From: Agreia sp. Leaf283
Lineage (GTDB): Bacteria; Actinomycetota; Actinomycetes; Actinomycetales; Microbacteriaceae
Length of the DNA: 64,000 nt
NCBI RefSeq assembly: GCF_001422485.1
Contig: NZ_LMNF01000001.1
Coordinates: forward strand, 813,900 to 877,899
Direction: 5' to 3'
The notes under the pieces are model-generated. The model was not told the DNA's origin. It did no database searches and saw only the letters and a list, made by a program, of their open reading frames with translations. A program made the position numbers and the translations under genes. Position 1 is the stretch's first letter, and every line of letters starts with the position of its first letter. Shown here piece by piece: positions 58,939-64,000 of this stretch.

Positions 58939-59417
58939 TTTTCACCACGGCGAAACAGGCGGCCGACGATCCGAGGATCCTGGTCTTCGGGCGGCTCCTC
59001 GGTGCAGCGAATCGACTCGAGTACATTTTGGGGCACGCGCTCGAGGAGTCCACCGGCCTGACCCACTCCATCTACGAGCTGCTCCTGGTCGTGGGGCGGG
59101 CCGGGGGCGACGGGGTTCCCGTGCGCGATGTCGCACAGTCGAGGGTGGTGACGTCGGGTGGGGCGACCCGGCTCGTGAACCGCGCGGTCGAACTCGGCCT
59201 CATCCGACGGCGCCCTTCGGAGACCGACGGCCGCGTGCAGCTCGTGGAGCTCACAGACCTGGGCGAGCAGAAGCTCCTCGAGGCCAGCGAACTCCACGTC
59301 CGCAACATCGAGCGCTACCTCGTCGACGTTCTTCCCGCCGACCAGGCGCGCAGCTTCGCCGAAGCAATCCGCACGCTCAGCAAGAACGCGGCGGCCGAGC
59401 TTCCGGTGATGCCCTGA
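58935..59417 (+). CDS. MarR family transcriptional regulator
   Basis: 160 aa. Winged helix: LTHSIYELLLVVGRAGGDGVPVRDVAQSRVVTSGGATRLVNRAVELGLIRRRPSETDGRVQLVELTD in outline, with recognition helix SGGATRLVNRAVE and wing RRPSETDGRVQLVE; flanking helices form the dimer. A perfect 22-bp palindrome lies 31 bases after its stop, before the MBL gene, and is the likely operator. It probably represses the MBL-SnoaL pair in response to a small ligand. Confidence 0.87.
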   Translation: MIFTTAKQAADDPRILVFGRLLGAANRLEYILGHALEESTGLTHSIYELLLVVGRAGGDGVPVRDVAQSRVVTSGGATRLVNRAVELGLIRRRPSETDGRVQLVELTDLGEQKLLEASELHVRNIERYLVDVLPADQARSFAEAIRTLSKNAAAELPVMP

Positions 59418-59448
59418 CCCGATTCGCGATCACTTTCGACGAGATGGG

Positions 59449-59470
59449 AATAGCTGACTAGTCAGCTATT
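59449..59470. promoter_or_regulatory. 22-bp perfect palindromic operator
   Basis: Half-site AATAGCTGACT followed directly by its complement, 59449-59470. TATTGT at its right edge could be the -10 for the MBL gene. The size and symmetry are typical of MarR operators. It is AT-rich against a GC-rich background. Confidence 0.75.
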
Positions 59471-59544
59471 GTTCTCCTCGATGGCAGCACCGCGCTGCCG
59501 CCTCGGCCACCCCGAGCGCCCAGAGACAAGGAACCACCATCACC

Positions 59545-60351
59545 ATGTCACTCTCCTTTCAGGTCTTCGACCTCGACTTCCCTGCCGGCTCACCCAACAA
59601 GTCGGCGACGCTCGTCACCGGCGAAACGGAGGCGCTGCTCGTCGACGCCGGCTTCACTCTCGCCGACGGCCACCGACTCGTCGCCGCCGTCCTCGACTCC
59701 GGCAAGAAGCTCACGACCGTGTTCGTCAGCCACGCCGACCCCGACTTCTACTTCGGTCTCGAGGTCGTCGCCGACGCATTCCCCGACGCGCAGATTCTCG
59801 CGACGCCCATCGTGATAGACCACATCAGGGCCTCGTTCGAGGGCAAGCTGACGGCGTGGGCCGCCCTCGGAACCAACCTGCCCACCCGCCTCGTCGACAT
59901 CCAGCCCTTGACCGCCGACCATCTCGACGTCGATGGCCACAAGCTCGAGCTGCGGGGCGCATCCACTCTTTTGCCTGATCGCCACTACCTGTGGGCACCC
60001 GAAGAGAAGGCCATCATCGGCGGGGTACTCGTCTTCCAGCAGGAGCACGTGTGGACCGCGGACACGGCCCGACCCGAGCAGCGCGCGGACTGGATCACTC
60101 TCCTCGACCAGATGTCGGCACTCCGCCCCGAGTTGGTGGTCGCGGGGCACCGCCTTCCCGGCACGCCCAACGACGCTTCGGGCATCGACTACACCCGCTC
60201 GTACCTCGAAGAGTTCGAGAGGGTGCTCGAGCGCTCCGAAGACGGCGCGGCTGCCACTGCAGCGCTGGTCGAGGCCTACCCGAACTCGGGCATGCTCATC
60301 GCCGCCCAGCTCGGACCGAAGGTTGCGAAGGGTGAGATGACATGGGGCTGA
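59545..60351 (+). CDS. MBL-fold hydrolase with degenerate metal motif
   Basis: 268 aa. Metallo-beta-lactamase fold: LVTGETEALLVDAGFTLADGHRL, then VFVSHADPDFYFGLEVV where the usual H-x-H-x-D-H motif is H-A-D-P-D-F, then GVLVFQQEHVW and VVAGHRLP. With the second His, and the His of the final DH, replaced, binding of two zincs is doubtful; one metal or none is possible. Relatives with this motif are common beside MarR regulators. The SnoaL gene overlaps its stop by 10 bp. Confidence 0.82.
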   Translation: MSLSFQVFDLDFPAGSPNKSATLVTGETEALLVDAGFTLADGHRLVAAVLDSGKKLTTVFVSHADPDFYFGLEVVADAFPDAQILATPIVIDHIRASFEGKLTAWAALGTNLPTRLVDIQPLTADHLDVDGHKLELRGASTLLPDRHYLWAPEEKAIIGGVLVFQQEHVWTADTARPEQRADWITLLDQMSALRPELVVAGHRLPGTPNDASGIDYTRSYLEEFERVLERSEDGAAATAALVEAYPNSGMLIAAQLGPKVAKGEMTWG

Positions 60352-60767
60352 CACTCGAAGACTTTGCCGTCTCGACAACGGCTCGCGACGTCGTGCGCCG
60401 CCAGTATCTGGCGTCCGCGGCTGGCGATCTCGATGCGCTGCGGGCGACCCTGGCGCCCGACGTCGAATGGACCGAGATGGCCGGGTTCCCCCTGGCCGGC
60501 ACCTACCGCACGCCCGAGGGCGTCACATCCGGTGTCATGGAGATCCTCGGTCGCGACTGGGCCGACTGGACCGCGCACGACGACAGCTACGTGGTCGACG
60601 GCGAGAACGTCGTGGTGCTCGCGCGCTACACCGCCACCAACAAGGCGACCGGCAAGGCGATGAACGTGCGAGTGGCCCACCACTTCGTCGTTCGCGGCGG
60701 CCTCATCGTGCGGTTCGAGCAGTTCGTCGATACGGCGAAGGTCGCCGAAGCCTCGCGCGCCGACTGA
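60342..60767 (+). CDS. SnoaL-like / NTF2-fold protein
   Basis: 141 aa. Cone-shaped alpha+beta barrel pattern: ARDVVRRQYLASAAGDLDALRATLAPDVEWTEM, YRTPEGVTSGVMEILG, SYVVDGENVVVLARYTATNK, VRVAHHFVVRGGLIVRFEQFVD. This is the SnoaL-like group of isomerases and ketosteroid-like enzymes that act on small hydrophobic substrates. Overlap with the MBL gene shows they are one operon. Reaction unknown. Confidence 0.85.
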   Translation: MGLTLEDFAVSTTARDVVRRQYLASAAGDLDALRATLAPDVEWTEMAGFPLAGTYRTPEGVTSGVMEILGRDWADWTAHDDSYVVDGENVVVLARYTATNKATGKAMNVRVAHHFVVRGGLIVRFEQFVDTAKVAEASRAD

Positions 60768-60773
60768 GGCGAA

Positions 60774-60832
60774 CGCGGGTGTTCACGCGTAGCGCGGTGG
60801 CCGAACCACAGCGCTCGGCGTGAACACCCGCG
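60774..60832. terminator. Bidirectional terminator, 15-bp perfect stem
   Basis: CGCGGGTGTTCACGC (60774-60788) and its complement (60818-60832), with an inner AGCGC/GCGCT stem. It lies between the convergent SnoaL and NpdG genes and serves both. Confidence 0.8.
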
Positions 60833-60841
60833 CCGGTGTCG

Positions 60842-61525
60842 TCACATGTCGCGGTAGCGTCGAGCCTCGGCCAGCTTCGTCGCGAGTTCGTCTCGGGAGA
60901 CCGGCCGCCCCAGGTCCGGATCCTCTCCGCTGAAGTACGGGCGCGTGTATGCGGGGGTGTCGCGCTGGAAACGCCACCCCTCGGACAGCGGGCCAGTATC
61001 GAGGGTGTCGTAGCCGATGCGGTCGAGGAACTCCGCGACGGTCTGCTTGGCCGCCGGGTCGTCTCCAGCGATCGGGAGCACCGAACGGTCCGCCGACCCA
61101 CTCGGTCGCGCGAGCGAGGTGAGGTGCGGGAAGTAGATGCTGTTGAACGCCTTCACGACTCGGGAGTCGGGCGCGTGCCTCTGCAGGAGCTCGGTCGTGG
61201 TCGTGCTCTCGTCATCGAGTTCTGCGATGTGGCCATCACGCTCGGGGTAGTAGTTGTTCGTGTCGATCACCGTCTTGCCTCGAAGCTCGGCGACCGGCAC
61301 GTGCGGGTACGCCTTCAAGGGGATCGTGACGATGGCGAGGTCGGAGTCGGCGGCCGCTTCAGCGGATGTGGCCGCGCGAGCACGGGGGCCGAGCTCTGCG
61401 ACGAGGTCGCCGAGGGTCTCTGGGCCACGGCTGTTGCTCACGATCACGTCGTAGCCCGCCGCGACGGCCAGACGGGCAAGGCCGCTGCCGATGTTTCCGC
61501 TTCCGATCAAACCGATGGTCGTCAT
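60842..61525 (-). CDS. NADPH-dependent F420 reductase-like oxidoreductase
   Basis: 227 aa. TIGLIGSGNIGSGLARLAVAAGYDVIVSNSRGP is the dinucleotide-binding start; the Ser-Arg after the second strand suggests NADP(H). LAIVTIPLKAYPHV and VIDTNNYYPERDG, and VVKAFNSIYFPHL, fit the NpdG family, which transfers hydride between NADPH and F420. GGGAG precedes ATG 61525. Divergent from an ArsR-type regulator across a set of palindromes. Members also act on other substrates; F420 use is inferred. Confidence 0.82.
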   Translation of the reverse strand: MTTIGLIGSGNIGSGLARLAVAAGYDVIVSNSRGPETLGDLVAELGPRARAATSAEAAADSDLAIVTIPLKAYPHVPVAELRGKTVIDTNNYYPERDGHIAELDDESTTTTELLQRHAPDSRVVKAFNSIYFPHLTSLARPSGSADRSVLPIAGDDPAAKQTVAEFLDRIGYDTLDTGPLSEGWRFQRDTPAYTRPYFSGEDPDLGRPVSRDELATKLAEARRYRDM

Positions 61526-61548
61526 ATGTCTCCCGGTGTTTGTGCTCT

Positions 61549-61603
61549 TGTACACTTTTAGGTGTACATAAACGGTACATCATGTACACGTTCACGCGTA
61601 CAT
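61549..61603. promoter_or_regulatory. Operator cluster of TGTAC half-sites between npdG and arsR genes
   Basis: TGTACAC-TTTTAG-GTGTACA (61549-61568) is a perfect 7-bp inverted repeat; GTACA-TCA-TGTAC (61575-61587) a second dyad; and GTACAT (61598-61603) a further half-site. They fill the divergent promoter region, so the ArsR-type protein probably represses both directions. Confidence 0.75.
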
Positions 61604-61636
61604 ATGCGATGAGTTCGAGCCAGCGAGAGGAGCAAG

Positions 61637-61957
61637 ATGGCCAGCAGATTGGCGACTCCACTCACGATCCCCGACGAAAAGGACATCGACCTGTTCGAGG
61701 TCATGTCGGCGCTGACCGATCCGACGCGGCGCGCGATCGTCGCGTTCATCGCGGCCGAGCCGGGAACGGGATGCGGCAACAGAGACTTCGGAGTCACCAA
61801 GTCGGCGTTGACCCGCCACTGGCGCGTGCTCCGTGAGTCGGGCATCATCAGGCAGGAGGCTCACGGGACCCGGCACAGGAATTGGCTTCGAAAAGACGAA
61901 CTCGACCGCCGGTTCCCCGGCCTGCTCGACCTCGTTCTCGACGCCGAGCGCCCGTAG
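61637..61957 (+). CDS. ArsR-type winged-helix regulator
   Basis: 106 aa. LFEVMSALTDPTRRAIVAFIAAEPG, KSALTRHWRVLRESGIIRQEAHGTRHRNWLRKDEL in outline: the winged helix of ArsR regulators, with recognition helix SALTRHWRVLRE. No Cys pair for metal sensing, only CGNRD, so a non-metal ligand or redox signal is likely. AGAGGAG eight bases before the ATG. Adjacent operators suggest autoregulation and control of the npdG-like gene. Confidence 0.85.
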   Translation: MASRLATPLTIPDEKDIDLFEVMSALTDPTRRAIVAFIAAEPGTGCGNRDFGVTKSALTRHWRVLRESGIIRQEAHGTRHRNWLRKDELDRRFPGLLDLVLDAERP

Positions 61958-61964
61958 CGGGCTC

Positions 61965-62753
61965 CTAGTCGTCGGACTTCTGTGCCTTGGCCACTTCGAC
62001 GATCGCGTCGATCAGCGACACCGCGCTGCGCTCCTTGGCCACGAGGTCGACGCGCACGCCGTAGGCCTCCGCGTCGCGGGCCGTCTGCGGGCCGATCGCG
62101 GCCACGATCATGGTCTCGGGCAGAGGACCGAACTGCAGCTGGATCTGCTCCGCGACACTTCCCGACGTGACGAGAACCGCCTTGAACGCCCCGGCCTGGA
62201 TGTCGCGCACGATCGCCTCGTCGACGGCGACGCCGATGGTGCGGTACGCGACGACCGACTCGACGGTGTGGCCCCGGGCGGTGAGGCCCTCGGTGAGCAC
62301 GGGTTTCGCGATGTCGCTGCGCAGGGTGAGGATGCGCAGCTCGGCGCCGTACTTCTCGAACTGGGCGAGCTCGCGCAGGAGTCCCTTGGCCGAGTTGTCC
62401 TCCGGCGGAACGAGGTCGACCTGGTAGCCGGCGGCGGTGAGCGCCGCGGCGGTGGTCTCTCCGACAGCCGCGATGTGCGTCGACGAGGGAACGCTGGCCT
62501 GGTGCGCCGAGAGCACGTCGACGGTGGTGGCGCTCGTGACCGTGAGCCAGTCGAACGCGCCCGAGGCGAGCGACGCGAGGGCCACGTTCAGTGCCTCGTC
62601 GTCGGCGGCGGGGGCGAAGTTGATCATGGGGGCGACGACGGGCGTCGCTCCGGCGGCACGAAGATCGGATGCCACGCCGTGGCCCCAGGGGCCGCCTCGC
62701 GGAACCAGCACGCGCCAGCCGCCGAGCGGTCGATTGCTCCAGGGCGTCATCAT
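61965..62753 (-). CDS. hemD: Uroporphyrinogen-III synthase
   Basis: 262 aa. Two-domain fold with LVPRGGPWGHGVASDLRAAGATPVVAPMI at the start, DWLTVTSATTVDVL, AVGETTAAALTAAGY, and AVLVTSGSVAEQIQ, IVAAIGPQTARDAEAYG in the second domain. It closes hydroxymethylbilane to uroporphyrinogen III. ATG 62753 overlaps the hemC stop (ATGA). The gene ends seven bases from the convergent ArsR-type gene, the right edge of the block that separates it from hemB. Confidence 0.9.
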   Translation of the reverse strand: MMTPWSNRPLGGWRVLVPRGGPWGHGVASDLRAAGATPVVAPMINFAPAADDEALNVALASLASGAFDWLTVTSATTVDVLSAHQASVPSSTHIAAVGETTAAALTAAGYQVDLVPPEDNSAKGLLRELAQFEKYGAELRILTLRSDIAKPVLTEGLTARGHTVESVVAYRTIGVAVDEAIVRDIQAGAFKAVLVTSGSVAEQIQLQFGPLPETMIVAAIGPQTARDAEAYGVRVDLVAKERSAVSLIDAIVEVAKAQKSDD

Positions 62754-63682
62754 GCAGCGCCTCCGAGGGGAGCCAGTTCTGCAGCCCCGTCTTCGAGCAG
62801 CTGCGCCGCGACCGCAGCACCGAGCGCCTCGGCGAGCACATCGTCGTCGATGCCAGTGAGGGTCGCCTGTCGCGTGCATCCGAGTTCGGCATCGCCCGAC
62901 GGGTCGTAGACCACGGCGGTGAGAACAAGAAGGTCGCCATCGATCGTGGCGTGCGCGCCGATTGGTGCGGCGCATCCGGCTTCGAGGGTGGCGAGAACGG
63001 ATCGTTCGGCTCGAACGGCGGTTCGTGTCGTACCGTGTTCGATGCTCAACAGCTCAGTGATGTCGTCTCCTTCTCGCGCCTCGATGGCGAGAGCGCCTTG
63101 GCCGGGTGCGGTCGGCCACAGCTCAAGATCAAAGAACTCCGACGCCTCCGCCAGCCGACCCAGTCGTTCGAGCCCTGCCGCGGCCAACACGACGCCGTGT
63201 AGGTCTCCCCGTTCAACCGATCGTAGTCGTGTGTCGACATTCCCTCGAATATCCACGACCTCCAGATCAGGACGAAGTGATAACAATTGGGCACGCCGAC
63301 GCGGAGAACCCGTTCCCACACGTGCGCCCTCGGGCAGATCGGCGAGCGAGACGCCGCCCGCCGTGCACAGCACGTCGCGCGCATCCTCCCGCTCGGGAAC
63401 CCCTCCGATGACGAGTCCGGGGTAGGCCGCGGTGGGCAGGTCTTTGAGCGAGTGCACGATCAGGTCGACCTCGCCCCGCACCAGCGCCTCTCGCAGCGCA
63501 CTGGCGAAAACCCCTGTTCCACCCAGCGACGCCAACGATTCGCGCGAGGTGTCGCCCTCTGTCTTGATGATCACCAGCTCGATCGGAACGCCGGTGGCCG
63601 CCGTGATCTGATCGGCCACCATGCCCGTCTGCGCGCGCGCGAGCGCGCTGCCACGGGTGGCGATGCGAAGAGTTCGGGTCAC
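62750..63682 (-). CDS. hemC: Hydroxymethylbilane synthase (porphobilinogen deaminase)
   Basis: 310 aa, GTG start. TRTLRIATRGSALARAQTGM, VHSLKDLPTA, GTGSPRRRAQLLSLRPD, IRGNVDTRLRSVERGDLHGVVLAAAGLERLG in outline, APGQGALAIEARE, and the dipyrromethane-carrying Cys in LEAGCAAPIGA. It joins four porphobilinogens to hydroxymethylbilane for HemD. The stretch coding GTGSPRRRAQLL to LRSVERG (about 63180-63300) is visibly less GC-rich in third positions than the rest. Confidence 0.95.
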   Translation of the reverse strand: MTRTLRIATRGSALARAQTGMVADQITAATGVPIELVIIKTEGDTSRESLASLGGTGVFASALREALVRGEVDLIVHSLKDLPTAAYPGLVIGGVPEREDARDVLCTAGGVSLADLPEGARVGTGSPRRRAQLLSLRPDLEVVDIRGNVDTRLRSVERGDLHGVVLAAAGLERLGRLAEASEFFDLELWPTAPGQGALAIEAREGDDITELLSIEHGTTRTAVRAERSVLATLEAGCAAPIGAHATIDGDLLVLTAVVYDPSGDAELGCTRQATLTGIDDDVLAEALGAAVAAQLLEDGAAELAPLGGAA

Positions 63683-63733
63683 AGCAGAAATGCTCTCAGA
63701 ATGAAACGGGTGTACTCAATGAAACGAAAATGC

Positions 63734-64000
63734 TCAGGGGGCGAGTCCGGAGATCGCGGGCTTGAACCCCAAGCGTACGTTCTCGCAGCATCCCGGGCGG
63801 CACACGTCGTACCAGGGACCGAGCTCGGTCACCGCTGGACGCTCGTCGACGGGGGTCGCCTGCACCCGCTCGAGAACCAGATCGACCAGTCCCGAGACAT
63901 AGGCGGGGTGGATGCCCGGGGTCGGCACCCGCACGGCCGCGATGCCGACTTCGGCGGCCGAAGCGAGCGCCTCGTTGTCGAGGTCCCACTTCACCTCCAT
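63734..64000 (-). CDS. hemH: Ferrochelatase, C-terminal part (runs off the window)
   Basis: The visible 88 residues (EVKWDLDNEALASAAEVGIAAV, TPGIHPAYVSGLVDLVLERV, WYDVCRPGCCENVRLG) match the C-terminus of actinobacterial ferrochelatases. The C-x3-C-C corresponds to the [2Fe-2S] ligand region known from mycobacterial ferrochelatase. The frame is open at base 64000, so the start is outside; the Met at the edge is internal. In Gram-positive bacteria this enzyme acts on coproporphyrin III. hemC follows after 51 bp. Confidence 0.88.
   Translation of the reverse strand: MEVKWDLDNEALASAAEVGIAAVRVPTPGIHPAYVSGLVDLVLERVQATPVDERPAVTELGPWYDVCRPGCCENVRLGFKPAISGLAP

Noticed and set aside
63180-63300. Lower-GC segment inside hemC as a recombination patch
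   Set aside because: The encoded residues are the conserved HemC core in frame, so this is at most a synonymous codon shift; too short to call.
1-64000. tRNA, rRNA, prophage or insertion-sequence genes
   Set aside because: No TPsiC-like GGTTCGAATCC arms, integrase, transposase or structural phage motifs were found on either strand by eye; a tRNAscan run would settle the tRNA question.

Overview
The window is chromosomal DNA from a high-GC actinobacterium, most likely a member of the Microbacteriaceae. The evidence is the strong G/C bias at third codon positions, a Microbacteriaceae-type DUF7882 protein, an actinobacterial PutA, a C5-pathway heme cluster ending in a ferrochelatase with a C-x3-C-C tail, many apparently leaderless genes (a TAnnnT box six bases before the start codon), and dispersed CCCTTCGACAGGCTCAGGG repeats. 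I cannot name a genus. No rRNA, tRNA, CRISPR array, phage or insertion sequence was recognised.

Layout. 0-9.4 kb: proline catabolism (PutA), an FAD oxidoreductase, a DNA glycosylase, a PiT phosphate transporter and a YchJ-like protein. 9.4-13.9 kb: a seven-gene Asp23/Gls24 envelope-stress operon with CsbD and small membrane proteins. 13.9-29.9 kb: ordinary metabolism (esterases, DedA, GNAT, Na+/H+ antiporter, thioesterase, SDRs, an acyl-CoA synthetase/hydrolase pair, LysE, CysE-CysK, TrhO-type rhodanese, PEP-mutase family), with clusters of dispersed repeats between genes. 30-32.1 kb: alkylation repair (Ada-AlkA fusion plus Ogt). 32.1-36.9 kb: a kinase/LssY/membrane operon and an ABC exporter preceded by a 15-residue leader ORF. 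37.1-41.5 kb: a 1,044-residue LAxTG-anchored surface hydrolase and an old-yellow-enzyme reductase.

41.6-52.1 kb is the accessory region. It holds a secreted 2,182-residue RHS/YD-repeat polymorphic toxin carrying an amidase_3-like domain that has lost its first zinc-ligand His. The toxin is translationally coupled upstream to an LAxTG calcium-repeat surface protein and downstream to a probable immunity protein. Behind these lie a possible orphan toxin tip and a low-GC set of small membrane proteins, one of them frameshifted.

52.3-55.7 kb: two small hypotheticals, then an ECF sigma factor with two Asp23-type genes, divergent from a second Asp23 gene. The two main Asp23 promoters (12.3 and 55.2 kb) and a site upstream of the CsbD gene share GTGACGA, 15 bases, CG(A/T)CCTA. 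This suggests one sigma regulon joining two loci 43 kb apart.

55.7-64 kb: siderophore-interacting protein and heme synthesis (hemL, hemB, hemD, hemC and the 3' part of hemH). The heme cluster is interrupted between hemB and hemD by a 3-kb block of two regulator modules (MarR/MBL/SnoaL and NpdG/ArsR), each with clear palindromic operators.
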